From: Bacillota bacterium
GTDB taxonomy: Bacteria > Bacillota > Clostridia > Christensenellales > Aristaeellaceae
Direction of reading: 5' to 3'
Length of the DNA stretch: 64,000 nt
Assembly (NCBI GenBank): GCA_023421395.1
Contig: JAEZTL010000001.1
Span: 1 to 64,000, forward strand
The notes under the pieces were generated by a model. It was not told where the DNA came from, did no database searches, and saw only the letters and a program-made list of their open reading frames with translations. A program made the position numbers and the translations under genes. This document shows, one piece after another, positions 46,801-55,267 of this stretch (its first letter is position 1; every line of letters begins with the position of its first letter).

Positions 46801-47695
46801 CCGGTCCGGGAAACGGCAGCGCGCCACGCTCGATGAGCGCACGGTTGCCGGGGTAGGGGGAGGGCTCCCAGGCGTAGATGTAGCGGCAGGCGCGCTCCCG
46901 AAGCGCTTCCACGGCGGAGACCCAGGTGTCGCCCTTTTTTAGCTCGCAGCCAAACACGAAGACCGCGCTGGCCTGCGCGTAGAGGCAGCGGGCCCGGGCC
47001 AGTCCGTGGTGCTTTGTGGGCAGCGCCTCCGGGTGCAGCGGCGAAACCGCCGCGCCGCGTTTTTCTTCAATCAGCTTGGAAAGCATGGGTTTTTCGATGC
47101 GCTCCATCAGCGCCCCCGGCAAAAACGAGATCACCCGTCCGCCCGAAAGGTACGCCTCGTCCTCGGCGATGCGTCCAAGGCCCGTCATCCCGTCGGTCAG
47201 GATCACGTAGTCTTCCGCCGACGCCTGCCGGACCAGCGCGCGCACATGGGCTTCCGCCTCGCCCCGGGGCGGCACCGCGCCCAGGATGGCGATGGCGTTT
47301 TGGCGGAACAGCTCCGGCCGCCCGCGCAAGAAAAGCGTGGGCGGCGTTTTGTCGCCCAACGCGCCGCGGATGCGGCCGGGATACGCGCCGTCGTAGACCG
47401 TCACGAGATCAATGCCCGACGCGCCCAGCCGCTCGAGCAGGAATGACAGCGGCAGGTTGCGCGAGAGCAGAAGGCATATGCGATAGGCGTCCGCCTCCCG
47501 GACGCCGTAGCGCAGCATCAGCCCGCTCATATCGATGTCGATCAGTGCGCCCAGCGAGCCGGGCCGCGTCCCGAGGGCCAGGGCGTCCAGCCGCGCGAAC
47601 TCCTCCGGTGAAAGCGGCCGCGCCAGCTCCTCCTTGTCGGGGGTGATGGGGACGCTTAGGAGCATTGTGGTAAAGGCGTCGTCGTTATGGATCAT
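46712..47695 (-). CDS. Divergent DprA/Smf-like DNA-processing protein
   Basis: 327-residue protein with the DprA layout: a helical N-terminal part, VTVYDGAYPGRIRGALGDKTPP (the Y-P-x-x-L region), PTLFLRGRPELFRQNAIAILGA, and a Rossmann domain. The usual G-S-R is replaced by L-G-A-V-P-P and the S-G-x-A-x-G-I-D segment by T-D-G-M-T-G, so ssDNA/RecA-loading activity is doubtful. ATG at 47695 overlaps the ppk1 stop (ATGA), with AAGGAG upstream. Last gene of the sigK-nfo-ppk1 run. Confidence 0.6.
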   Translation of the reverse strand: MIHNDDAFTTMLLSVPITPDKEELARPLSPEEFARLDALALGTRPGSLGALIDIDMSGLMLRYGVREADAYRICLLLSRNLPLSFLLERLGASGIDLVTVYDGAYPGRIRGALGDKTPPTLFLRGRPELFRQNAIAILGAVPPRGEAEAHVRALVRQASAEDYVILTDGMTGLGRIAEDEAYLSGGRVISFLPGALMERIEKPMLSKLIEEKRGAAVSPLHPEALPTKHHGLARARCLYAQASAVFVFGCELKKGDTWVSAVEALRERACRYIYAWEPSPYPGNRALIERGALPFPGPVNFSQLAGVWQGAEARQLSFFDWEAPAPR

Positions 47696-49773
47696 GCCAG
47701 ATCTCCTTGGCGGTACTTCTGCATCAGCGCTTCCTGCGCGTCGATACGCGTCTCGCCGGGCCGGAAGACGCGGGTGTAGTGGCCGTCCGAATGCAATTCT
47801 GAGGATTTTACGTTGTCGCGCCACTGCAGTTTCATCAGTTCTTTGAGCTGTTTGACCAGTTGCGGCTGCTCTACCGGGAAGAGCAGTTCCACCCGCCGGT
47901 CCAGGTTCCGGGGCATCCAGTCGGCGCTGGAGAGAAAGGCCTCCTGTTGGCCGTCGTTGGCGAAGAGAAAAACGCGGCTGTGCTCCAGAAAACGCCCGAC
48001 GATGGAGCGGACGATGATGTTTTCGCTGACGCCCGGAAGCCCCGGCCTCAGGCAGCAGATGCCGCGCACGATCAGCCGGATGCGCACGCCCGCGCTCGAA
48101 GCCCGGTACAGCGCGGCGATGATGCCCTCGTCCACCAGCGAATTCATCTTGGCGAAGATCTCAGCGCGCTTGCCGGCCTGCGCGTTGGCTTCCTCACGCC
48201 CAATCAGTTCCAGAAAGCAGGCGCGAAGATCCCGGGGCGCGGACACCAGTTTGTTGAGCCTGGGCAGTTCCGAAAACCCGGTCAGCATGTTGAAGAAGTC
48301 GGAGGCGTCGCTGCCGATGGGCTCGCTGGCGGTGAAGAGCCCGTGGTCGGTGTAGATGTTGGCGGTCACATCGTTATAGTTTCCGGTGGCCAGGTGCACG
48401 TAGCGCCGGATCCCTTTGTCCTCGGCCCGCACCACCAGCGTGATTTTGGAGTGCGTTTTGAGGCCCGCCATGCCGTAGATCACATGGGCGCCCGCGCGCT
48501 CGAGGCGCTTGCCCCAATGGATGTTGTTTTCCTCGTCGAAGCGTGCCTTGAGCTCCAGCAGCACCGTCACCTGCTTGCCGGCGTCGGCGGCCTCCGCCAG
48601 CGCCGCGATGATGGGAGACTGGCCGCTGACGCGGTAGAGCGTCTGCTTGATGGCCAGCACGTTTCGGTCTCTGGCCGCCTGGCGCACGAAGCGCACCACC
48701 GGCTCGAAGCTGTCGTAGGGATGGTAGAGCATCAGGTCGCCGCGCTTGATGCGGTCGAACATGCTTTCGCCTTCCTCCAGCACCAGCGCCCGGGGGAAGA
48801 AGGGCTTGTACTTCAAATGCTCGAAACCGGGCAGGTTGTAGATGTGCTGCATCAGGTAATCCAGGTTGATGGGGCCGTGGATGGGGTAGGCGTCGCCGCC
48901 TTCCAGCTCCAGCGCGTCCTCCAGCACCTTGACCAGACGCGCGTCCGCCCGGTGGTCGATCTCAAGCCGCACCGCGGTGCCCCAGCGCCGCTGCTTGAGC
49001 AGCTTTTCAATCTCCTGCAGGAGGTCTTCCGCGTCCTCCTCGTCGATGCTGAGGTCGGCGTTCCGAGTGATGCGGTAGGCGTTGCACGAGAGAATCCTGC
49101 GTCCGGCGAAGAGCTTGCCGATGTAGCGCGCGATCACCTGTTCCAGCAGGATCAGGGTAATGCCGTCCTTGTCCGGGAGACGGATCACGCGGGAGAGGCC
49201 GCCGGGCACCTGAACGGTGCCGAAGGAGGGATCTTCATCCTCGCCCTCGTCGATCAAAACGCCCAGGTTGAGGCTGCGGTTGAGAATCAGCGGGAATGGG
49301 CGCGTGGCATCCACCGCCATGGGCGTCAGCACCGGGTAGATGTCGGTTTTGAAGTATTCGTCCAGAAACGTTTCCTGTTCGCGGGTCAGCGATTTTTCAT
49401 CCGCCATGCGAATGCCCGCCGCCTTCAGCCCCGGCAGAATCTCCTTATGCAGCACCTCGTACATGCGCCTGACCATCACCCGCACGCGGGCGGTGATGGC
49501 CGCGATCTGCTGACGCGGCGTCATGCCGCTGGCGTCTGGCCGGTCATAGAACGCGTCAATCTGATCCCAGATGGACGCCACCCGGATCATGAAAAACTCG
49601 TCCAGATTGCTGGCGACGATCGAAAGGAATTTCATTTTTTCAAAGGGAGGATTGTCCGGGGACAGAGATTCCTCCAGCACCCGCTGATTGAACTCCAGCC
49701 AACTGAGTTCCCGGTTGATGTAGTGCTCAGGGTTCAGGTCGACCGGGACCGTCGTTTCTCGCGTTTCGCTCAT
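47692..49773 (-). CDS. ppk1: Polyphosphate kinase
   Basis: 693-residue PPK1. The N domain starts YINRELSWLEFNQRVLEES; the catalytic part shows RFVRQAARDRNVLAIKQTLYRVSG, YGMAGLKTHSKITLVVR (the phosphorylated-His region) and RRYVHLATGNYNDVTANIYTD, and GRFLEHSRVFLFAND near the end. It polymerises the gamma-phosphate of ATP into polyphosphate at the membrane. It follows the endonuclease IV-like gene by 19 bp; GGGTGAAG serves as SD. Confidence 0.92.
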   Translation of the reverse strand: MSETRETTVPVDLNPEHYINRELSWLEFNQRVLEESLSPDNPPFEKMKFLSIVASNLDEFFMIRVASIWDQIDAFYDRPDASGMTPRQQIAAITARVRVMVRRMYEVLHKEILPGLKAAGIRMADEKSLTREQETFLDEYFKTDIYPVLTPMAVDATRPFPLILNRSLNLGVLIDEGEDEDPSFGTVQVPGGLSRVIRLPDKDGITLILLEQVIARYIGKLFAGRRILSCNAYRITRNADLSIDEEDAEDLLQEIEKLLKQRRWGTAVRLEIDHRADARLVKVLEDALELEGGDAYPIHGPINLDYLMQHIYNLPGFEHLKYKPFFPRALVLEEGESMFDRIKRGDLMLYHPYDSFEPVVRFVRQAARDRNVLAIKQTLYRVSGQSPIIAALAEAADAGKQVTVLLELKARFDEENNIHWGKRLERAGAHVIYGMAGLKTHSKITLVVRAEDKGIRRYVHLATGNYNDVTANIYTDHGLFTASEPIGSDASDFFNMLTGFSELPRLNKLVSAPRDLRACFLELIGREEANAQAGKRAEIFAKMNSLVDEGIIAALYRASSAGVRIRLIVRGICCLRPGLPGVSENIIVRSIVGRFLEHSRVFLFANDGQQEAFLSSADWMPRNLDRRVELLFPVEQPQLVKQLKELMKLQWRDNVKSSELHSDGHYTRVFRPGETRIDAQEALMQKYRQGDLA

Positions 49774-49792
49774 GTGTCTTCACCCGGGTTCA

Positions 49793-50686
49793 TCATACCA
49801 TATCCGCATCCCGTTCACAATCCCGGGCCGCGGCGCGGCGCGCTTTAAATTCGCGCACAGCGTCCAGCATGCTGAGCGCATCGTCCGCCTGGTCGCCGGC
49901 GGATTCGCAGATGATCACCGGGTCGAGGTTCAATTCGAGAAGCGCGGGCGCGAGAAGGCGGAAATCCGGCCCGTAGCCGGAATCGGAAAAATTCATGTGC
50001 CGCTTTTCACCCTTCGGGCCGAAGTTGATGCGGCTGAAGTGGGCGTGAAAGCGATTCGCCCGGTCGTATCCAAGCGCGCCGACCAGTTTTTCAAGCACCG
50101 CACGGAAGTCGCCTTCGGTATTCAGCGCGCCCAGGCCAATTACGTGCAGATGGCCGAAGTCAAGGGCCGGGATCAGCCGCGCCTCGGTTTTGCAGAGGGA
50201 GAGGATCTCATCCAGCGTACCGAACTGGCTTATGCGGCCCATCGTCTCCGGGCACAGCGCGATGCCGAAAAAACCCGCGGCGTCCAGCGCCTCGCGGGCG
50301 CGGGCGATCGTCTCCTGCGCCAGTTGAAAAGCTTCGGCGCGGGGAAGGCGGCCCGGGGAGCCCACATGAAACACGATCCGTTCGGCGCCCATCCACTGGG
50401 CGGCACGGGCGGATTCGAGCAGATAGCCGATGCTCCGCTCCCGCATTTCCGCCTCACCGCTGGCGCAGTTGATGAAGTAGGGCGCATGCACCGACATCAG
50501 GACGTCGTTTTTGAGGGCTTCCGCGCCAATGGCGCGGGCGGTATCTTCGCCCAGGTGCACGCCGCGGCCCATCGGGTATTCGAAGGCGTCAAGGCCCTGG
50601 GCGCGCAGCCAGGCGGGCGCCTGCTCGCTTCTTTTGAACCCTTCCGAGTAAAACCTCCGGCTGTTGCCGGCGGGACCGATCCGCAT
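49793..50686 (-). CDS. Endonuclease IV-like TIM-barrel protein
   Basis: 297-residue TIM-barrel protein with the three-metal site residues of AP endonuclease IV: SVHAPYFIN and FHVGSPG (His ligands), CPETMGR (Glu), ALDFGHLH (Asp and His), FHAHFS, RHMNFSDSGYGPDF, and IICES (Glu). It would cleave DNA 5' of abasic sites. ATG at 50686 overlaps the sigK stop (TGATG), with AAAGGAAA before it. The spore setting suggests repair during sporulation or germination (inference). Confidence 0.8.
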   Translation of the reverse strand: MRIGPAGNSRRFYSEGFKRSEQAPAWLRAQGLDAFEYPMGRGVHLGEDTARAIGAEALKNDVLMSVHAPYFINCASGEAEMRERSIGYLLESARAAQWMGAERIVFHVGSPGRLPRAEAFQLAQETIARAREALDAAGFFGIALCPETMGRISQFGTLDEILSLCKTEARLIPALDFGHLHVIGLGALNTEGDFRAVLEKLVGALGYDRANRFHAHFSRINFGPKGEKRHMNFSDSGYGPDFRLLAPALLELNLDPVIICESAGDQADDALSMLDAVREFKARRAAARDCERDADMV

Positions 50687-51396
50687 CAAGGTTTCCTTTC
50701 CGGGGGCGCGTTCAGCGCGTCCCTGAGCTTTTCGATGGCGCGCTTTTCAATGCGCGAAACGTAACTGCGGGAGATGCCCAGCGCGGCCGCCACCTCGTGC
50801 TGCGGCCGCGCGATGCCGTCCACCAGGCCGTAGCGCAGGAGGATCACGCGGCGCTCGCGTTCGTCCAGCACAGTTGTGAGTAGTTTGAGCGCCCGGGCCG
50901 ATTCAATGCGCAGCTCGGCTTTCCGCGGCACGTCGTCCGCGTCGCAGCCCAGCACGTCCACCAGCATGATCTCGTTGCCTTCGCGGTCAGCGCCGATGGG
51001 TTCCGATAGCGACAGCGTGAGCCGGTTCTTCTTGTTGCTCCGCAGCGCCATCAGGATCTCGTTTTCCACGCATCGGGAGGCGTAGGCGGTGAGCCTGCCC
51101 GCTTCGGGCCTGAAGGAAGACACCGCCTTGATCAGCCCGATGGAGCCGATGGACACCAGGTCTTCCTGCTCAAGTCCGGCGCGGACGTACTTTTTGGCGA
51201 TGTGCGCCACCAGCCGGAGGTTGTGGCGGATCAGCTTCTGGGCGGCGGCCTCGTCACCTGAAAGCATGTCCTGAACCGCCTTGGCTTCCTCCTGGGCGCT
51301 GAGTGGCCTGGGGAAGGAGGGGCGGTCGGAGACGTGCAGTATGAACACCAGCGCGCTGTCGTAGAACGCGGCCAGCGCCTCGAGCATGAAAATCAT
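50686..51396 (-). CDS. sigK: RNA polymerase sporulation sigma factor SigK
   Basis: 236-residue sigma-70 family protein. A short hydrophobic pro-sequence (MIFMLEALAAFYDSALVFILHV) is followed by region 2 (AAQKLIRHNLRLVAHIAKKYV, EDLVSIGSIGLIKAVSSFRPEAG, ENEILMALRSNKK), the middle LSEPIGADREGNEIMLVDVLG, and region 4 (DERERRVILLRYGLVDGIARPQHEVAAALGISRSYVSRIEKRA). The pro-sequence and the G-x-D-R-E-G-N-E-I motif mark pro-sigma-K, the late mother-cell factor. The gene is uninterrupted (no skin element). ATG at 51396 has GGAGG 8 bp upstream. Confidence 0.9.
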   Translation of the reverse strand: MIFMLEALAAFYDSALVFILHVSDRPSFPRPLSAQEEAKAVQDMLSGDEAAAQKLIRHNLRLVAHIAKKYVRAGLEQEDLVSIGSIGLIKAVSSFRPEAGRLTAYASRCVENEILMALRSNKKNRLTLSLSEPIGADREGNEIMLVDVLGCDADDVPRKAELRIESARALKLLTTVLDERERRVILLRYGLVDGIARPQHEVAAALGISRSYVSRIEKRAIEKLRDALNAPPERKP

Positions 51397-51430
51397 AGGG
51401 CGTCCCTCCAATCAGAAAGACTGCCCTATC

Positions 51431-51457
51431 ATGCTATGCGGTTTGCACACCCCGGGT
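51431..51457 (-). promoter_or_regulatory. Candidate sigma-K/E promoter of sigK
   Basis: On the minus strand AC (51456-51457), 17 bp, then CATAGCAT (51431-51438) fits the sigma-K pattern AC-N17-CATAnnnT and partly the sigma-E -10. It lies 35 bp before the sigK start. Confidence 0.4.
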
Positions 51458-51498
51458 ACCTGTCCCCCCGGCGTCCGGAAAAGTTTCTGCGGCGCGGG

Positions 51499-51522
51499 GA
51501 CCGCGACAATCGGTTCGCGGTC
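51499..51522 (-). terminator. Hairpin at the mltG 3' end
   Basis: GACCGCGA and TCGCGGTC form an 8-bp perfect stem that overlaps the mltG stop codon. No U-tract follows, so termination is uncertain. Confidence 0.4.
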
Positions 51523-52801
51523 AGCCGCCGGCGGCGCTCTGGCGGTCGTAGGCCTCCCACAGCGGCCGGTACTTCGCGACGTTTGCGTCTTGCTCGTCCT
51601 TTGTCTTGGCGAACACAATCTCGCTCTTCGCGGGGTCGCCCGCACAGAAGAAGAGGTATTCCTCGGCGATGTACTCCATGTCCGGATACAGCGCGGCGAC
51701 AATCGCCGCCTTGGAGGGGTTGCACACCGGCCCAACCGGCAATCCGTCGCGCTGATAGGTGTTGTAGCCGTTTGCCGTGGCCAGTTCTTCGCTTGTGAGG
51801 ATCATCCGCTTGATGCCCAGCGGGTAGGCCACGGACACGTCGCTGTCCAGGCGCATGCCCTTATCCAGCCGGTTGTGGAACACCGCGGAGACCTTGGCGT
51901 AGTCCTCTTTCTTGCCGGCCTCCTTTTCGATCAGCGAGGCCAGGATGATCGTCTGGTCGTGGGTGAGTTTGCTCTCGTAGAGCACCTGATCGATCACGTT
52001 GCCCTCTTCGTCATAGACGACCTCTGTGGTGGGCTCGGTGTTGAATACGCCGTCGGTGACGGCTTCAGTCTGCTTGAGGAGCGTGCGGATCAGATTCTCG
52101 GCGGAACTGCTCGTGTAGACGCGGTAGGTGTCGGGGGCCAGGTACCCTTCCAGCGCGTACTTGCGCCCGGAGATCGTACCGGAATCCACCGCCTCCTGCA
52201 CCTCGCGGAAATCATCCTTGAAGAGGTCGGCGTTATTGCATAGCGTCAGGAACTCCTTGCTGTCCTTGAGCGCGCCCTGCCGGAGCAGGTAGGCCGCGAT
52301 GTCGTCCACCGTCCAGCCGGGGATGATGGTGATCGTGCGCTCGGTGGTCTCGGTGCCGGAGGTCAGCGCGGAGATGATTTGGTTGATGTCCATGCTGGCC
52401 GACAGCGGATAGCTGCCGTACTGGATCTTGGCGGTCAGCCCCTGGAACTGGATGATGTACTTGAAGATGCCCTTGTTGCGGATCAGCTTCTGCTTATACA
52501 GCTCGTTGCCGATGGTGGTGATCGAGGAACCCTTTTCGATGGTAAATTCGCGCACCACGGTATCGCTCGGGTTCACGGGCATAAAGAACTGGCTGTATAC
52601 GAACTGCCAGCCGCTGGCTACGATGCCCAGCACCACGATCAGGCTGCACAAAAGAACCAGCGCGGGCCGGAGGAGGTGCCATAGCCATGAGTACCAGAAA
52701 AAACCGTACTCACGGTCGCGGTGCAGCGTCCTTTGGTTGTAGTACGACGTCGAAACGCCGTTTCTCGGGCGGCGGGACGAGTACATCCGGCCTCTAGCCA
52801 T
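51521..52801 (-). CDS. mltG: Endolytic murein transglycosylase MltG
   Basis: 426-residue YceG-like protein: a basic, Tyr-rich cytoplasmic N-terminus, one membrane helix (about residues 47-70), a LysM-like part (FTIEKGSSITTIGNELYKQKLI) and the catalytic domain with ILASLIEKEAGKKEDYAKVSAVFHNRL (catalytic Glu in E-K-E-A-G) and GLPVGPVCNPSKAAIVAALYP. It cuts nascent glycan strands in the membrane and sets strand length. Confidence 0.92.
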   Translation of the reverse strand: MARGRMYSSRRPRNGVSTSYYNQRTLHRDREYGFFWYSWLWHLLRPALVLLCSLIVVLGIVASGWQFVYSQFFMPVNPSDTVVREFTIEKGSSITTIGNELYKQKLIRNKGIFKYIIQFQGLTAKIQYGSYPLSASMDINQIISALTSGTETTERTITIIPGWTVDDIAAYLLRQGALKDSKEFLTLCNNADLFKDDFREVQEAVDSGTISGRKYALEGYLAPDTYRVYTSSSAENLIRTLLKQTEAVTDGVFNTEPTTEVVYDEEGNVIDQVLYESKLTHDQTIILASLIEKEAGKKEDYAKVSAVFHNRLDKGMRLDSDVSVAYPLGIKRMILTSEELATANGYNTYQRDGLPVGPVCNPSKAAIVAALYPDMEYIAEEYLFFCAGDPAKSEIVFAKTKDEQDANVAKYRPLWEAYDRQSAAGG

Positions 52802-52883
52802 GGGTTTTCCTCCAACTTCAATCCGCCGGCTTCGGCGGAAAGTGTGCGCGCCACATAAGCGCGCGGGGCACGATCGCAGAGCA

Positions 52884-52900
52884 TCTGACTTAGAATCAGA
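52884..52900 (+). other. tRNA-like anticodon arm in the ylbF-mltG intergenic region
   Basis: TCTGA, a 7-nt loop CTTAGAA and TCAGA form a canonical anticodon arm (loop positions 34-36 would be TAG), preceded by CAGAGCA and followed by GGGCCCGG, as in the D-arm to variable-loop part of tRNA-Lys-like genes. No T-arm or matching acceptor strands are present, so it is a fragment or a chance mimic. Confidence 0.35.
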
Positions 52901-52930
52901 GGGCCCGGATGTGCGCGAGCGCGCGGCGTG

Positions 52931-53281
52931 CTATCCCTGTATCAGCATGTCCAGGTCAATCCCGGCCACGTCCGCCAGGATTTTGTAAATGTCCGCCAGC
53001 ATCTTCTGGAAGCGGAATTCCGCCATCAGGTAGTCGCGGGCATCTTGGTTGTACTGCAGCAGCGCGCCGATCTGCTGCATGCGCTGAAAGTCCGCCTCGG
53101 GCATGGTCTGCCCGGCGGCCATGGTGGCCTGAAGGCGGTACTGCAGGCGCTTGTATTCGTCCAGCAGCGCCTTGTTGGTGGAGTCGGCGTAGGCCGGCTC
53201 CCGGAGCCGCTCATATTCCCTGAACTCTTCGCTGTCGCGCATGGCGCGCGCCAGGATGTGCGCCTGATCATAGACATTCAT
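52931..53281 (-). CDS. YlbF/YmcA family regulator
   Basis: 116-residue all-helical protein: NVYDQAHILARAMRDSEEFREY at the N-terminus, ALLDEYKRLQYRLQ in the middle and a C-terminal YLMAEFRFQKMLADIYKILAD. Members such as YlbF, YmcA and YheA assist RNase Y-dependent mRNA maturation or regulate competence and sporulation. The ATG at 53281 follows AGGGGTG. The RNase J gene lies 300 bp upstream on the same strand. Confidence 0.82.
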   Translation of the reverse strand: MNVYDQAHILARAMRDSEEFREYERLREPAYADSTNKALLDEYKRLQYRLQATMAAGQTMPEADFQRMQQIGALLQYNQDARDYLMAEFRFQKMLADIYKILADVAGIDLDMLIQG

Positions 53282-53584
53282 GGCTTGCACCCCTAACTTC
53301 TGGATAGTAGACGCAGGCGACCGGAAATTGGTTCACATTCCGTTGGATCATGCCTTCGCTGCGCAATTCTTGGGGGGTTGGAGGGCCGAAGCCTTCTAAG
53401 GGTAACCATAAGCACCGGCTTTGCCAGTGCTTATGGGATTCCAACAAAGGGCGAGCTTGCCCGCCCGGCTTGGAATCCATTCCGGCTACCCGGATTTCGC
53501 CCGGAAATTCCCGAAGGAATTTTAGAAATCCGGCCTCCGTCCTTATGCAATCGCTTGCGTCATTGGCGAAAGCGATTGCCCCTG
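53282..53584. other. Hairpin-rich intergenic island between rnj and ylbF
   Basis: 303 bp with no credible gene. Four inverted repeats follow one another: CCATAAGCAC/GTGCTTATGG (53406-53436), GGATTCCAA/TTGGAATCC (53436-53478), GGATTTC/GAAATCC (about 53491-53531) and GCAATCGCTT/AAGCGATTGC (about 53547-53580). The regular row suggests an intergenic palindromic element or a structured 3' UTR of rnj. Confidence 0.55.
53406..53478. repeat. Two adjoining inverted repeats
   Basis: CCATAAGCAC (53406-53415) pairs with GTGCTTATGG (53427-53436); GGATTCCAA (53436-53444) pairs with TTGGAATCC (53470-53478). The two stems share the base at 53436. Confidence 0.7.
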
Positions 53585-55267
53585 TCAGGTATCCACAATG
53601 ATCGGCAGGATCATCGGGCTTCTCTTGATGCTCTGGTACACGTACCGGGACACCGCGTCGCGCAGATCGTTTTTGACCCGGTTCCAATCGCTGGGGTCGA
53701 TGCGGCCGAAGTCCGTCAATACGGCCTTGGCGGCCTCGCGGGCGCCCTGCATCAGCTCGTCCGATTCGCGCACGTACACGAAGCCGCGGCTGATGACGTC
53801 CGGTCCGGAGATCACGGTGCCGCTGTTGCGGTCCACCGCCATGACGACGATCAGCATGCCGTCCTGGGACAAATGCTTGCGGTCGCGCAGCACCACGGCA
53901 CCCACGTCGCCGATGCCCAGGCCATCCACCAGCACCTCGCCGGAGGGAACGGTGCCCACAACGTTCATGCGGCTCTGGCTGAGCTCGATGATATCGCCCA
54001 CCGCCGAGATGCGCACGTTGTCCGGGTTCATGCCCATGGATTCGGCCAGCATCGCGTGGTGGTGCAGGTGGCGGTACTCACCGTGCACCGGCATGAAAAA
54101 GCGCGGCTTGGTCAGCGCGTGCATGAGCCGGAGCTCCTGCTGGCAGGCGTGACCGGACACATGCACGTCCGCCAGCGCCTCGTAGATCACGTTGGCGCCG
54201 GTGCGGACCAGTTGATTGATGACGCGGGACACGCTCTTTTCGTTGCCGGGGATGGGCGTGGCGGAGATGATGACCATGTCGCTGCCCTTGATCTCCAGCT
54301 TCTTGTGCTCGGCAAAGGCCATGCGCGCCAGGCCGCTCATGGGTTCGCCCTGGCTGCCGGTGGTCATGACCACGATTTCGTTGTCCTCATAGCGGTCCAG
54401 ATCGTCCGCCTGGATGAGCTTGCCCTCCGGAATGCGCAGCTCGTCCAGCTGCATGGCGACTTTCGACACATTGAGCATGCTGCGCCCGATCAGGCACACC
54501 TTGCGCCCGTAGCGGACGGCGGAATCCACCACCTGCTGGATGCGGTGCACGTTGCTGGCGAACATTGCCACGATGATGCGTCCGTCGGCCTTGGAGAAAA
54601 GGGAATTGAAGGTCTCGCCCACGGTGCGCTCGCTCATGGTATAGCCCGGGCGCTCGACGTTGGTGGAGTCTGCGAGGAGCGCCAGCACGCCCTCGTTGCC
54701 CAGCTCTGCCAGGCGGCCCAGGTCGGTGACCTGGCCGTCGATGGGCGTGTAGTCCACCTTGAAGTCGCCGGTGTGGACGACGGTTCCGATGGGCGTATGG
54801 ATCGCCAGCGCGCAGGCGTCGGTGATGGAATGGTTGACGTGGATGAACTCCACCTCGAAGGCGCCCGCCTCCACCACATAGCCGGGCTTGACGACGTTGA
54901 GCTGAATGTCATTGACGTGGTGTTCTTTGAGCTTGTGCTCGATCAGCGCCAGCGTAAGCCGCGTGCCATAGACCGGCGCGGGCAGCTGTTTGAGGATATA
55001 GGGGGACGCGCCGATGTGGTCCTCGTGTCCGTGGGTGATGAAATACGCGCGGATACGGGACGCGTTTTTGACCAGGTATGTCACATCCGGAATCACCAGA
55101 TCGATGCCGGGCATGTCCTCTCTGGGGAAGAGCGACCCCATGTCGACGACGATGATGTCCTCGTCGTATTCGAATACGGTCAGATTCTTGCCGATTTCGC
55201 CCAGCCCGCCCAGCGGGATGATTCGAAGCTTCGGCCCTAAATGCTTGCTCTTGGACTTTGATGCCAT
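53585..55267 (-). CDS. rnj: Ribonuclease J
   Basis: 560-residue metallo-beta-lactamase/beta-CASP nuclease: LRIIPLGGLGEIGKNLTVFEY at the start, FITHGHEDHIGASPYIL (zinc site), DSTNVERPGYTMSE, VMTTGSQGEPMSGLARMA and SGHACQQELRLMHAL (beta-CASP His). It has endonuclease and 5'-3' exonuclease activity in mRNA decay and rRNA maturation. ATG at 55267 with GGAGG 6-7 bp upstream. A leader of about 230 nt with stem-loops precedes it. Confidence 0.92.
   Translation of the reverse strand: MASKSKSKHLGPKLRIIPLGGLGEIGKNLTVFEYDEDIIVVDMGSLFPREDMPGIDLVIPDVTYLVKNASRIRAYFITHGHEDHIGASPYILKQLPAPVYGTRLTLALIEHKLKEHHVNDIQLNVVKPGYVVEAGAFEVEFIHVNHSITDACALAIHTPIGTVVHTGDFKVDYTPIDGQVTDLGRLAELGNEGVLALLADSTNVERPGYTMSERTVGETFNSLFSKADGRIIVAMFASNVHRIQQVVDSAVRYGRKVCLIGRSMLNVSKVAMQLDELRIPEGKLIQADDLDRYEDNEIVVMTTGSQGEPMSGLARMAFAEHKKLEIKGSDMVIISATPIPGNEKSVSRVINQLVRTGANVIYEALADVHVSGHACQQELRLMHALTKPRFFMPVHGEYRHLHHHAMLAESMGMNPDNVRISAVGDIIELSQSRMNVVGTVPSGEVLVDGLGIGDVGAVVLRDRKHLSQDGMLIVVMAVDRNSGTVISGPDVISRGFVYVRESDELMQGAREAAKAVLTDFGRIDPSDWNRVKNDLRDAVSRYVYQSIKRSPMILPIIVDT

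Noticed and set aside
47860..49848. 662-residue open frame on the plus strand
   Set aside because: Mirror of ppk1, whose motifs are unmistakable on the minus strand.
53268..53687. 139-residue minus-strand frame across the rnj-ylbF gap
   Set aside because: It runs through several hairpins and overlaps the RNase J 3' end and the ylbF start; there is no SD.
53378..55240. 620-residue open frame on the plus strand
   Set aside because: Antisense to RNase J with repetitive His/Val/Gly composition and no start signals.
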